This document shows, piece by piece, positions 38,428 to 47,901 of a DNA stretch of 64,000 bases (positions are counted from its first letter, which is position 1; each line of letters begins with the position of its first letter). The notes under the pieces were generated by a model. It searched no databases. It was not told where the DNA came from and saw only the letters and a list, made by a program, of their open reading frames with translations. Where the stretch lies: positions 98,130-162,129 of the forward strand of contig KQ959713.1 of assembly GCA_001552935.1 (NCBI GenBank), written 5' to 3'. The stretch comes from Umbribacter vaginalis. GTDB lineage: Bacteria > Actinomycetota > Coriobacteriia > Coriobacteriales > Eggerthellaceae. A program made the position numbers and the translations under genes.

Positions 38428-39780
38428 ATGAACACGCACGATCACATAGAACTCAACACTCCTTCTACAGGTGCACAGCACGATGCTAAAAGTGCAACTA
38501 ACACCATCCATACTGCTCCGCCACAATTAAAAGCACGCTATCTTCTTGTAGGAATTTTTTCTGGCTTGATTGCACTTGCGCTTGTTATTATCAATATGCC
38601 GCTTATCCTTTCTTTTACGTACGCGCACTCTGACAACCGCATTTACAGTTACATATACTCGCAGCAAAAATCGCGCAGTGTTGCCATAAACAAAGCAACG
38701 CAAGAAGCAAACTCGTATCTTGCGTTTGGATCGTCGGAGTTTTTTATACATGACAACCAAACACCCGATGCTCCCGATGGATTTTATGGCAAGCATAATC
38801 GTGGATTTGACCTCAACTTAATAGGAATCGCTAACGATCAGTGTCTTTCGCAAGGTATTGCAATGGGTGCATATCAGCCAGCGTCACAACACCGTAAAAT
38901 TTTCTTTTTTCTATCGCCACAATGGTTCTTCAAATATAACGGTGGACAAGCAGCGATGGGAAAACAGCTGTCATTTTCGTTGTATAAACAATTTGTGCAT
39001 AACCCAAACATCTCCCAAGAATCTAAAGACTACGTGCGCAAACGCCTGCAGCAGCTTAAAAAAACAGTTTCACCTAAATTCATTAGTGCAGCTAATGGTG
39101 ATACCCCTATCGACACACTCAACGGCATCTTGATGGAATACGAAGAGCAAATGAAAATTCTTTTTGATTGGAGTACCATCGCTCAAAAAGCGCTTGTTCG
39201 CACACCTGAAAAACAGTCTGGTTCACCTATTGAAGTGCCACAATGGGCTGAACGTATGAAGCAAGCTGTGAAACGTGGTGATGCAGATGGTGGGGCAAAT
39301 CGCTTTGGCTTTCGCAATGCTGTTGCCGATAAAATTGAAGCTAATCGAGCATGGCAAGATCAAACTCTTAACGAAGCTGCACGTGAAGAGGCAGATTTCC
39401 AGCACACGCTGCGCATTGCACGTGAATGCGGCTATGAACCACTTGTTATTTTTATTCCCTTTAAGGGCGTATGGTGTGACGAGTTGAACATTCCAAAAGA
39501 TCAGCGCACCTACTTATACGAAAAGCTCAAGCAGTTATGCGACCTTGAACAAGTGTCGTATGCCGACTTTTCGAGTTTTGAATACGAGAAATACTTCATT
39601 CTTGACTCAGCGCATCCAGGATGGACAGGTTGGGTGCGCATTAACAACGCTATTTGGGATTTTATTCATGATACGAAAGATGAATACCTAGGTGGATATA
39701 AGTATGGCGAAGCAAAAGGAGCAGCTGCTATTGATGATGCAGGTACCCAGCGTATGAAACAAGATGGTGTGCTGCGCTAA
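38428..39780 (+). CDS. DltD, second copy
   Basis: 450 residues with the same layout as the first copy: hydrophilic N-tail, membrane anchor about residues 36-58, YSYIYSQQKSRSVAIN, catalytic Ser in YLAFGSSEFF, PFKGVWCDELN, and DSAHPGWTGWVRINNAIWDF. Similar to copy one along its whole length, so it is a tandem duplication around the DltX-like gene, but clearly diverged. Both copies keep their Ser and His, so both could be active. Start ATG at 38428 has no strong ribosome site; the start is less certain than the protein. Confidence 0.9.
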   Translation: MNTHDHIELNTPSTGAQHDAKSATNTIHTAPPQLKARYLLVGIFSGLIALALVIINMPLILSFTYAHSDNRIYSYIYSQQKSRSVAINKATQEANSYLAFGSSEFFIHDNQTPDAPDGFYGKHNRGFDLNLIGIANDQCLSQGIAMGAYQPASQHRKIFFFLSPQWFFKYNGGQAAMGKQLSFSLYKQFVHNPNISQESKDYVRKRLQQLKKTVSPKFISAANGDTPIDTLNGILMEYEEQMKILFDWSTIAQKALVRTPEKQSGSPIEVPQWAERMKQAVKRGDADGGANRFGFRNAVADKIEANRAWQDQTLNEAAREEADFQHTLRIARECGYEPLVIFIPFKGVWCDELNIPKDQRTYLYEKLKQLCDLEQVSYADFSSFEYEKYFILDSAHPGWTGWVRINNAIWDFIHDTKDEYLGGYKYGEAKGAAAIDDAGTQRMKQDGVLR

Positions 39781-39815
39781 CAAACTGTGCGAGTGGTTTC
39801 TAGAAAGGAGCATAC

Positions 39816-40736
39816 GTGACACTTCAACAACTACGCTATCTTATTGCAATAGCTGAATTTGGCTCAATTAATGCCGCAGCTCAGAACTTGTATATCTCAC
39901 AATCCAACCTATCAACTGCTATTAAAGATCTCGAACAAGAACTGGGAATTACCATTTTTACGCGCTCGAACCGCGGTGTGAGCCCCACGAACGATGGAAC
40001 TGAACTGCTGGGATATGCACGTCAGGTAATTGAACAGGCAGACATGCTGGAATCGCGCTATGCACGCGGTCATGAGCCTCACATGCGTCTTTCCATTTCA
40101 ACGCAGCACTACTATTTCTCACTCCAGGCATTTGTCAACGTGACTGAACAATGTGCCAGCGAACAGTACGATTTTATTTTACGCGAATGCGCAACAGGAA
40201 AAATAATCGATGATGTGCGCACCTTTAGAAGCGATATCGGTGTGTTGTACCTTGATGATTTTAATGCGCGCGTGCTTGAAAAGGCGTTTGATGATGCGGA
40301 AGTAAGCTTTAAGCCGCTCTTTCGCGCGTGGGCGCATGTATTTGTTGGTGAACATCATCCCCTGGCACACAAGAAAACTATCAGCTTTGATGATTTGCGC
40401 GATTATCCTCGGTATTCGTTTGAGCAGGGCAACGAAAATTCGTTCTACTATTCAGAAGAGCCTTTTGGCTACATGCCACATGCGCGCAATATTCGCTATT
40501 CCGATCGTGGAACACTTACTAATTTGTTGCTTCAATTTAATGGATATACTATTTCAACAGGTGTTTTATCGACAGAAATGTACAAGGGCATCGTTGCGAT
40601 ACCGCTTGCAGAAAAGCACAAAATGACTATCGGCTACATTATGCACAAAAAGCGCAAAATGAACGAGTTGCTCGAAGGCTATATCGACGAACTTCACAAC
40701 GTAATTGCTAAAAATGACCAAGTAAACGGCCTATAA
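39816..40736 (+). CDS. LysR-family transcription regulator
   Basis: 306 residues: N-terminal winged helix LQQLRYLIAIAEFGSINAAAQNLYISQSNLSTAIKDLEQELGITIFTRSNRG, then a substrate-binding-like effector domain. GTG start with AAAGGAG eight bases upstream. It lies 36 bases after dltD2 on the same strand, so it may be the last gene of the dlt transcript and might regulate it. A palindrome upstream of dltA (33166-33175) is a possible site, unproven. Confidence 0.88.
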   Translation: MTLQQLRYLIAIAEFGSINAAAQNLYISQSNLSTAIKDLEQELGITIFTRSNRGVSPTNDGTELLGYARQVIEQADMLESRYARGHEPHMRLSISTQHYYFSLQAFVNVTEQCASEQYDFILRECATGKIIDDVRTFRSDIGVLYLDDFNARVLEKAFDDAEVSFKPLFRAWAHVFVGEHHPLAHKKTISFDDLRDYPRYSFEQGNENSFYYSEEPFGYMPHARNIRYSDRGTLTNLLLQFNGYTISTGVLSTEMYKGIVAIPLAEKHKMTIGYIMHKKRKMNELLEGYIDELHNVIAKNDQVNGL

Positions 40737-40744
40737 GCGCTGCG

Positions 40745-40880
40745 TACCGTACGTGTTTTGCTGTGCTGGCCGCGTTAGCTGTTTTGACTGCGGGTGGCAC
40801 GTGTGGGAACGTAACCAGAAACGAGAACGGCGCGCGTACAAGAACAGGCGCGCGTGTAAGCACACCTGTTCCTGCTATGC
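40745..40880. repeat. GC-rich quasi-repetitive spacer
   Basis: Convergent gap between lysR and alaS. ACAGGCGCGCGTGTAAGCACACC and related GCGCGCGTACAAGAACAGG words repeat imperfectly. No hairpin with a T run seen, so neither gene has a visible terminator. Confidence 0.5.
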
Positions 40881-40883
40881 GTA

Positions 40884-43535
40884 TTATGCGTGGCGACATC
40901 CAAGCACTTCGCGAGCAGCATCAAAGGCAGCATCGATACCGTTTACGTTGCTACCTCCCGCTTGTGCCATGTTTTTCTTACCGCCACCGCCACCTTGAAC
41001 GTGAACCGCAATCGCGCGGATAAGCGCACCAGCGTCAAACCCAGCGTCAACAGCTTCATCACTCGCAGCTGCAAGCAACGTTACTTTTCCATTATTCGTG
41101 CCTGCTAGCAGAACAGCACCTGGAGTTTTCATTTTCTGTCGAAGCATATCCCAACTAGTACGAAGCGCGCCCGCATCGGCATCGCTACACGTTCCAAAAA
41201 TCACAGGATACCCTGCAGCACTTATCTCTTGATTATCCAGCAATGAATCGGCGCTTTTAGCTTGAGCCTGCGCTTTAAGAGTTTTAAGTGTTGTTTGCGC
41301 TTCTTTTACTTCAGCTAACAGCTGGTTAAGCTTTTCTGTAAGCGCAAGAGGTTGACATTTAAGCATTGCTGCAGCATCATCGAGCACTGCAATATGCTGC
41401 GCTGCATAGTTAAACGCATCAAAGCTGGTGAGCGCCTCAACACGTCGCACGTTTGCACCAACACTGCTTTGTGAAATGAGTTTCATGTAGTTTACGTCAC
41501 TCGTGTTGTTACAGTGACAACCACCGCACAGTTCTTTAGAAAATTCACCTGCCGAAACTACGCGAACTTTTTCACCGTACTTCTCTCCAAACAGCGCCAT
41601 TGCTCCACTTTTACGCGCCTCTTCAAGGCTTGTTTCACAAACCGTTAAGGGAATTGCCTGGCCTATAACGTCATTAACGCGCGCTTCAACCTGAAGCATT
41701 TCTTCTTTGGTTAGCGCTTGGAAATGCGTGAAATCGAAACGTAACCTATCGGGGCCAACATAGCTCCCTGCTTGGTTCACATGCTCGCCGAGCACTTCAC
41801 GCAAAGCAGCATGAAGCAAATGCGTTGCCGTATGATTGCGCGCAATACGTTTGCGGCGCAGCCCATCTACCTGAGCTTGAATAATGTCCTGTGCTCGAAA
41901 AGCGCCACGCTCAACGGTAACGCTATGGCAGATGAGGCCCTTTTCCGGAGCTTGTGTATCAGTTACGCGCGCAAGAGATGCTGCTGTACTCAGCGTACCT
42001 GTATCTCCCACTTCGCCGCCCATTTCCGCATAAAACGGCGTAACGTCAAGCACCACTTCGCCCTGTTCGCCTTCTGAAAGTACGTCAACGATAGCGCCGT
42101 CCTTGATGAGCGCCACAATACGTGCTTGCGCTTCAAGCTGTTCATGACCAACAAACTGCGACGCGCCCACTCGCTTAAGCAGCTCAGCATGAACGCCACC
42201 ATAGGTAGACCATGCTGCTTCAGCGTCTTTCGTATTTGCTTCACGTGCACGCGTGCGCTGCTGCTCCATACAGGCTTTAAATTCCTGCTCGTCAACACGC
42301 ACACCCGCTTCAGCAGCTATTTCACGTGTAAGCTCAAAGGGGAATCCATACGTATCGTGCAAGGTAAACGCAATCTCACCTGGAAGAACGCCATCATCTA
42401 CCTGCGAAGTAAGCGCTTCTTGCAAATAATGCTGGCCTTGGCGCAAGGTGGTGCCAAAACGCTGCTCTTCTGAGAGCATCACGCGCTCCACAAGCTCGCG
42501 ATTATCAACAATCTCAGGATACACATCACCCATGAGCTCGACTATTTTTGCAACGTAATTGCTTAAGAACGGCCCTTGAATTCCCAGCTTGTGGCCATGC
42601 AAAACCGCACGGCGCAGCAAGCGGCGCAACACGTATCCGCGACCTTCGTTCGATGGAAGAATGCCATCAGCAATCATAAAGGAAACACTGCGGCTGTGAT
42701 CAGCAATAATACGAAGCGACAAATCAACTGCAGGTGCGCTATGATACGCTTTTCCGCTTAAGGTTTCGCCAACTCGCACCAAATCGCGCATAACATCGGT
42801 ATCGTAGTTCGACTGAACACCTTGCATAATGGCTGCCATGCGCTCAAGCCCCATACCAGTATCGATATTTTTTGTTGGAAGGGGCGCAAGCGTGCCATCT
42901 TCCTGGCCGTCAAATTGCGTAAACACGCAGTTCCAGAACTCAAGGTAGCGATCACAGTCGCAGCCCACTTTGCAATCGGGCTTGCCGCATGAAAAGCTGG
43001 GGCCCTGGTCGTAATAAATTTCCGAACACGGACCACACGGACCAGTAGGTCCTGCACGCCAGAAGTTATCTTCCTCACCCAGGCGCGAAATATGATCGTC
43101 AGGCACGCCAAGCGATTTCCAAATTTCGATGGTTTCGTCATCGTCAAGGTACACGGTGAAGTACAGTTTTTCTTTTGGAAGTTTAAGCACTTCAGTTGAA
43201 AATTCATATGCCCACGTGCACATCTCTTTTTTGAAATAACGACCAAAACTAAAATTTCCAAGCATTTCAAAGAAGCTTAAATGCCTGCCTGTTGTACCAA
43301 TAATATCGATGTCGTTCGTGCGTACGCACTTTTGCGACGTCGTAGCGCCAATATAGGCAGGATCAAATTCTTTTACATGCAAAAAATAGGGCTTGAATTG
43401 CACCATTCCTGCGCTTGTAAGCAGCAATGAAGGGTCGTCAGGGATAAGTGAGCTTGACGGCAAGCGCTTGCAGCCCTTAGATTCAAAAAATGAAAGGTAT
43501 TTTTCGCGGATTTCCGCAGTTGTCATGTACTTCAC
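40884..43535 (-). CDS. alaS: Alanyl-tRNA synthetase
   Basis: 883 residues, full-length AlaRS. Catalytic core MTTAEIREKYLSFFESKGCKRLPSSSL, GRHLSFFEMLGNFSFGRYFK and GNEGRGYVLRRLLRRAV-type motif (here SNEGRGYVLRRLLRRAV). Editing domain zinc ligands HTATHLLHAAL plus ELCGGCHCNN, where the usual GGTHV Thr is Cys. C-terminal GGGGGKKNMAQAGG. The GTG at 43535 has AGGTG five bases upstream; an ATG three codons on is an alternative. No T-box leader is visible before it. Confidence 0.97.
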   Translation of the reverse strand: MKYMTTAEIREKYLSFFESKGCKRLPSSSLIPDDPSLLLTSAGMVQFKPYFLHVKEFDPAYIGATTSQKCVRTNDIDIIGTTGRHLSFFEMLGNFSFGRYFKKEMCTWAYEFSTEVLKLPKEKLYFTVYLDDDETIEIWKSLGVPDDHISRLGEEDNFWRAGPTGPCGPCSEIYYDQGPSFSCGKPDCKVGCDCDRYLEFWNCVFTQFDGQEDGTLAPLPTKNIDTGMGLERMAAIMQGVQSNYDTDVMRDLVRVGETLSGKAYHSAPAVDLSLRIIADHSRSVSFMIADGILPSNEGRGYVLRRLLRRAVLHGHKLGIQGPFLSNYVAKIVELMGDVYPEIVDNRELVERVMLSEEQRFGTTLRQGQHYLQEALTSQVDDGVLPGEIAFTLHDTYGFPFELTREIAAEAGVRVDEQEFKACMEQQRTRAREANTKDAEAAWSTYGGVHAELLKRVGASQFVGHEQLEAQARIVALIKDGAIVDVLSEGEQGEVVLDVTPFYAEMGGEVGDTGTLSTAASLARVTDTQAPEKGLICHSVTVERGAFRAQDIIQAQVDGLRRKRIARNHTATHLLHAALREVLGEHVNQAGSYVGPDRLRFDFTHFQALTKEEMLQVEARVNDVIGQAIPLTVCETSLEEARKSGAMALFGEKYGEKVRVVSAGEFSKELCGGCHCNNTSDVNYMKLISQSSVGANVRRVEALTSFDAFNYAAQHIAVLDDAAAMLKCQPLALTEKLNQLLAEVKEAQTTLKTLKAQAQAKSADSLLDNQEISAAGYPVIFGTCSDADAGALRTSWDMLRQKMKTPGAVLLAGTNNGKVTLLAAASDEAVDAGFDAGALIRAIAVHVQGGGGGKKNMAQAGGSNVNGIDAAFDAAREVLGCRHA

Positions 43536-43836
43536 GAGAGCACCTATTTCTCTTTGTTCGTATGTAATTAGCTATATTACGTTTTGTTGAAGCATTTTGA
43601 AAGACAAGAAGCGCAAGTTTCGGCATTTCTCTAGAATTCAGCGTAGTTGCTGGCATGTGGTGCTTTACTGGAACGTTTATGAACGCGTAGTGATGTTTGT
43701 GGTAAGGCGCAAAAAGAGTAATGTATATGCATGACATGAAGCTCTTATGAGGGCTTGCTCTATATAAACTCGTATATGAAGAAGTAGGATGTGATATGAG
43801 AAAGTGATGTTCATGGTAAGGCGCGGCTGATATAGG
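43536..43836. other. Intergenic with a 21-bp direct repeat
   Basis: GTGATGTTTGTGGTAAGGCGC (43690-43710) recurs at 43804-43824 with two mismatches. Between them are AT-rich words (TATATGCATGACATG, CTCTATATAAACTCG). I see neither a gene nor a riboswitch. Confidence 0.5.
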
Positions 43837-45345
43837 TTAGCGCAGTCCAAGAGCATCGTGTAAGGCAATATCCGCTGTCAGAAATTCCTTATCAGAGTGG
43901 GTGTCAGGGTCAGTATCAGCCTCTTTATCAGGTGCATTATAGCGGAATTTATCGCGGGGTTGATCAGATTCTTTAGTAGGTGCTGTATCAGGATCTTTAG
44001 TGTGTTCAATTAAACGTGCAACCTTGCGATTAGTATCAGTATCCTTGCTATTTTCTCTTGTCGTTACCGGCTGGCAATTGCTATCAGATATATGGTTGTC
44101 GCTGGTTGTATTGTTGTCGCCCATAATAACTTTTGTTGAACCATCCTCGCATTCAGCATATTGTGCTTGAGAGTTATGAGTGTGTCTATGATGATTTTCC
44201 CCCTTGAAAAACACTCCATCATCAGCAACAATACGACGCTGGCAACGCAGCTCGAAATAGTACACAAACAGCGATTTTGCAACGGCAACCACAGGAATTG
44301 ACAGAAGTGCTCCAATAAGCGAGCCAAGCAAGCCGCCTGCTGCCCCACCAAGAGCACTACCAGCTAATAACGCCGTAAACGTAAGAATAGGATGAATATT
44401 AACCGACTTACTCATAAGACGCGGAGAGATAAACGTGTACACCAGTTGCTGAATAACGATAGTTCCTACCAGCGCAAACAGCGCAGCAATCGGACTTACC
44501 ATAACGCACGACAGCGCAGCTAAAATACCACCTGCCCACGGACCAACAATGGGGATAATGTTCAAAATTCCTGTGACAATACCAAGTGCTGCAGGGCTTT
44601 CCAAGTGCAAAATAAAGAACAGTACTGCTGATAGAACGCCAATAATAAGACACTGAATAGCAGTTCCAGCAATATATCCGCCCATAACGCGCGTGACCGA
44701 TGCATGAAAAATTTTCAGATGGTGCGCATTTTTATCACCACACACGCGATACGCCTCGTGCCCCATGCGCGGCAGATCAACCAATACCCAAAAAGCAATA
44801 ACAAGTGCAAATCCAATGGTGATGCCAATGTTCACAAGCGACGTTCCCGCAGCTAAAATGCTCGTTGCACTGGCACTTGCAATACTCGACGACACGCCGA
44901 ACAGCGAGCTTGCCACCTGCCCTAACCACGCACGCAAAGTTTCGTCTTGGAGTAAATCGGCATATTGCACATACAACGCATTCAAAGCACTATTCACAGC
45001 TGTAATGTAGTCGGGCACGTTCTGCGTTAAGTTCCTGAACTGCGCACTTATGCCAAACAAAGGCGAAAAGAGCATGAAGCTTAACACGCCACCCACAAGA
45101 AACATCAGCAGATACGCAAGCGTTGTTCCAACAGCACGCGGCACGCCGTGGCGTTCAAAGAAATTAACAGGGCGGCGCAAAATAAAAACAATAACCATCG
45201 ACCACAGTACTACACCAATAGGTATAGCAATGATATGTGCCAGCTTAACCAGCCCATATATAACAATTCCACAGCCGACCAAGGTCCATGCTGCCAGCAT
45301 AATAGTATGGACAATATGTGAGGCGCGCTGTGGGTAAACTGCCAT
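43837..45345 (-). CDS. AI-2E / PerM-family membrane protein
   Basis: 502 residues. The first 370 form the eight-helix AI-2E domain: MVIVFILRRPVNFFERHGVPRAVGT, a long periplasmic-side helix region, LVDLPRMGHEAYRV, and the hallmark GIVTGILNIIPIVGPWAGGILAAL plus QLVYTFISPRLMSKSVNIHPILT. The family contains exporters of autoinducer-2 and Na+(Li+)/H+ antiporters; the substrate is open. The last 130 residues are a hydrophilic tail rich in Asp, Thr and His (with D-P-D-T repeated), likely cytoplasmic and unusual for the family. Eight bases follow the stop of the upstream DUF948-like gene. Confidence 0.88.
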   Translation of the reverse strand: MAVYPQRASHIVHTIMLAAWTLVGCGIVIYGLVKLAHIIAIPIGVVLWSMVIVFILRRPVNFFERHGVPRAVGTTLAYLLMFLVGGVLSFMLFSPLFGISAQFRNLTQNVPDYITAVNSALNALYVQYADLLQDETLRAWLGQVASSLFGVSSSIASASATSILAAGTSLVNIGITIGFALVIAFWVLVDLPRMGHEAYRVCGDKNAHHLKIFHASVTRVMGGYIAGTAIQCLIIGVLSAVLFFILHLESPAALGIVTGILNIIPIVGPWAGGILAALSCVMVSPIAALFALVGTIVIQQLVYTFISPRLMSKSVNIHPILTFTALLAGSALGGAAGGLLGSLIGALLSIPVVAVAKSLFVYYFELRCQRRIVADDGVFFKGENHHRHTHNSQAQYAECEDGSTKVIMGDNNTTSDNHISDSNCQPVTTRENSKDTDTNRKVARLIEHTKDPDTAPTKESDQPRDKFRYNAPDKEADTDPDTHSDKEFLTADIALHDALGLR

Positions 45346-45353
45346 GAAAATAC

Positions 45354-46049
45354 CTACTTCTTGCTACGCGGCGGATACGTGTAATAATTGCGCTCAGCAG
45401 GATCGAAACGTTCATCAGCGGGTATGCTGCCATCTACCAGACCGTCTGCGCTGGTTTCTTCATAACCGTATGCGGTGCTTGGGGCGGTTTGTTGTGCCGT
45501 ACCATCCATCGTGCTGGGTGTGGCACTGGCCGCAGTTCCAGCTTCGGTATTCGCTACGCTACCACGTGAAGCGCCAGGTGCAGCAGCAGTACCGGCGCTA
45601 TCGAGCATTTCAAGGCGCTTTTCGTGCAACTTACGCGCAGTATCGCTTGCGCTCGACTTGTTAATAACTCCCGTTACTTTTTTGGTAACGTGTTGTACAG
45701 CGCGCTGAGGAGCATTCGCCAGCGCATCAAGCGCGCTTACCGCATGCTGCGCGGTCGTGGTCATTTCAGCAACATTTTCTAAAATGCCATCAAGACGCAT
45801 TACTTCCAAATTCAACGCATCAAGAGAAAGTGCAGCTCTATCGAGGATAGGTTCGCTTTTTACCACAAGAGGTTTGGCACTTGAAGTAAGTTCTGCCATA
45901 TTTTGCAACGTTGGATCGAGCTGTTTTTTTGTGTCGATAATTGTTGAGCGCACCGTTTTAAGTGTACGAATAAGGTACACAAGCGCAACTAACAATACAA
46001 TGCCCACCACAGCAAAAATTATTTGTAACACAATAGCAGGAATATCCAT
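45354..46049 (-). CDS. DUF948-like single-pass membrane protein
   Basis: 231 residues: an N-terminal membrane helix (about 4-26, IVLQIIFAVVGIVLLVALVYLI), then heptad-like helices (LDPTLQNMAELTSSAKPLV, LDALNLEVMRLDGILENVAEM), and from about 155 an Ala/Thr/Gly/Ser-rich tail. DUF948 proteins are small general-stress membrane proteins with a coiled coil. The ATG at 46049 has AAGGAGG eight bases upstream; the GTG nine bases earlier overlaps that site. Probably co-transcribed with the AI-2E gene. Confidence 0.7.
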   Translation of the reverse strand: MDIPAIVLQIIFAVVGIVLLVALVYLIRTLKTVRSTIIDTKKQLDPTLQNMAELTSSAKPLVVKSEPILDRAALSLDALNLEVMRLDGILENVAEMTTTAQHAVSALDALANAPQRAVQHVTKKVTGVINKSSASDTARKLHEKRLEMLDSAGTAAAPGASRGSVANTEAGTAASATPSTMDGTAQQTAPSTAYGYEETSADGLVDGSIPADERFDPAERNYYTYPPRSKK

Positions 46050-46130
46050 TGTGTGCACCTCCTTGAATTAGTCTTACTATAACATTATTGCAGCGTTTCG
46101 ATGTTGAAATTCTGCACCTGCGCGTCACTT

Positions 46131-47621
46131 TTAACGCGTATCACGAGGAAGCGGTGAGGGTTTGGCGCGATGCGCTGCCTGCTCGTGAGAACACGGTGAG
46201 GGTGCGGGCGTTGGTGCGGGCTTCGCGCAATCTGCCGCCTGAGTTCGATGGCCCGCTGCTTGCGTGCGTTGACTCGCCACCTGAGCTCGATGAGCAGCCG
46301 CAATACCGTCCAGACGCTTGCACGCCTGCGCTTCCCAACCACGCTGCGAGGGCTTAAAAAAACTACCTTGTTCAATGCCCTGTGGTAAATAGCGCTGATC
46401 AACCCAACCATCTTCGTAATTATGCGGATAGTGATACTCACCGTAATCCTGCGCCCCCGGACGATGCCTATCACGCAAATAGCTAGGAACATACGCTTGT
46501 TTGCTGGAACGTACTGCAGCAAGTGCTGCATCGATTCCAGCTTCAGCTGCGTTGCTTTTAGGAGCAAGCGCAACGTAAAGTGCCGCTTGTGCTAAGTTGA
46601 TGCGACATTCAGGATACCCAATCACTTCCGCAGCACGAAACGCAGCACTCGCAACGAGCAGTGCCTGCGGATCGGCGTTGCCAACATCTTCTGAGGCGGC
46701 AATCATAATGCGACGTGCAATAAAGCGCGGGTCTTCCCCACCATCAATCATGCGCGCAAGCCAATACAGTGCAGCATCAGGGTCGCTTCCGCGCATCGAC
46801 TTAATAAACGCAGAAATAATATCGTAGTGTTCATCTTTATTTTTGTCATACGAAGGAAGCCGCACACCCGCTGACGCTTCAACATGCTGAAGCGTAATGG
46901 GCGTTTTTCCTGATTGATGAGATGTTTGTGCACTGCCAGATTGAACGCGTGCAAGTGTTGCTGCTTCATCGAGAATCGTAAGTGCAGCACGTGCATCGCC
47001 ATGCGCAAACACAACAATACGATCGCGCGCTTCAGCGGTTAGTTCAAAAACGCCATTCAATCCTCGTTTGTAGGAACAAGCACGTTGCAGTAATTCATAT
47101 ATATCATCTTGAGATAACGCATGCATCGTTATAATATGCAAACGCGAACGGAGCGCAGTATTTACTTCAAAATACGGATTTTCAGTAGTAGCACCAATCA
47201 AGATGATAATTCCCTGTTCAACGGCAGGAAGCAGCGCATCTTGCTGCGCGCGCGAGAAACGATGAATCTCGTCGATGAACACAATAGTGCGAATACCTTG
47301 ACGCAGCAGCGCTTCATCGGCGCGGGTGATAATTTTACGCAAATCGGCAACCGTGCCTCCAATGGCCGACAGAGCTTCAAACTGGGCGTGTGTCGTATGA
47401 GCAATAACGTGTGCAAGCGATGTTTTGCCCACTCCCGGAGGTCCATACAGCAACAGTGACGTAAGGGTATCGTGCTGAATTGCCTGATAAAGCCAGGTGC
47501 CTTCTGCGCATATATCCTGCTGACCCACAACTTCATTCAAGCTACGAGGGCGCATACGCCATGCAAGAGGTGCACAACGATCCCGTTTATCTTGGTTTAT
47601 CTGCGAAAATAACGTTTCCAT
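46131..47621 (-). CDS. rarA: Replication-associated recombination protein A
   Basis: AAA+ ATPase of the RarA/MgsA/WRNIP1 family, acting at stalled forks. 496 residues: [19 protein letters not shown], Walker [10 protein letters not shown] (60-68), Walker [12 protein letters not shown], sensor [12 protein letters not shown], then [37 protein letters not shown] and the C-terminal tetramerisation region through GWEAQ. After that, about 60 extra residues consist of repeats such as A-S-Q-R-T-Q-A-A and A-G-H-R-T-Q-A-A plus P-T-P-A-P-S-P. They are encoded by the same GC-rich filler seen in gaps (46137-46330). Family members usually end near 430-440. Confidence 0.95.
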   Translation of the reverse strand: METLFSQINQDKRDRCAPLAWRMRPRSLNEVVGQQDICAEGTWLYQAIQHDTLTSLLLYGPPGVGKTSLAHVIAHTTHAQFEALSAIGGTVADLRKIITRADEALLRQGIRTIVFIDEIHRFSRAQQDALLPAVEQGIIILIGATTENPYFEVNTALRSRLHIITMHALSQDDIYELLQRACSYKRGLNGVFELTAEARDRIVVFAHGDARAALTILDEAATLARVQSGSAQTSHQSGKTPITLQHVEASAGVRLPSYDKNKDEHYDIISAFIKSMRGSDPDAALYWLARMIDGGEDPRFIARRIMIAASEDVGNADPQALLVASAAFRAAEVIGYPECRINLAQAALYVALAPKSNAAEAGIDAALAAVRSSKQAYVPSYLRDRHRPGAQDYGEYHYPHNYEDGWVDQRYLPQGIEQGSFFKPSQRGWEAQACKRLDGIAAAHRAQVASQRTQAAGHRTQAADCAKPAPTPAPSPCSHEQAAHRAKPSPLPRDTR

Positions 47622-47901
47622 TGCTTGCTATCCTTACCGCTTGCCAAACAGCAAGCATGTGCAGCACCAATCAAGAAAATACTTACAAGTCAAGACTTTT
47701 CTTTTTACCTGTTTCATTTTACAGTAAAAGAAGTTCCACGCTTCGTCTTCATACGCGGTGGACCGATGACAAACTGTAAGGGATTTCAGTATTGTTGGTG
47801 AAATGGGAATTCGTATCTGTTGATACGAAAGCCAGGCAGCCAACCGCGAATTTACCCGCCTTTAGAAGGTGGGTTCACCCTTAAGACGAGCGTGGGGCTT
47901 C
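47622..47901. other. rarA-mscS gap with hairpins, possible IS605-type end
   Basis: Two hairpins on the plus strand: TCGTATC-TGTT-GATACGA (47810-47827) and ACCCGCCTT-TAG-AAGGTGGGT (47854-47874), separated by GAAAGCCAGGCAGCC. This arrangement recalls the right end of IS200/IS605-type elements and their guide-RNA 3' ends, but no transposase or TnpB remains. Neither has a T run, so neither looks like an ordinary terminator. Confidence 0.35.

Noticed and set aside
43536..43680. T-box or other riboswitch before alaS
   Set aside because: I looked for the conserved T-box bulge and a following terminator and found neither.
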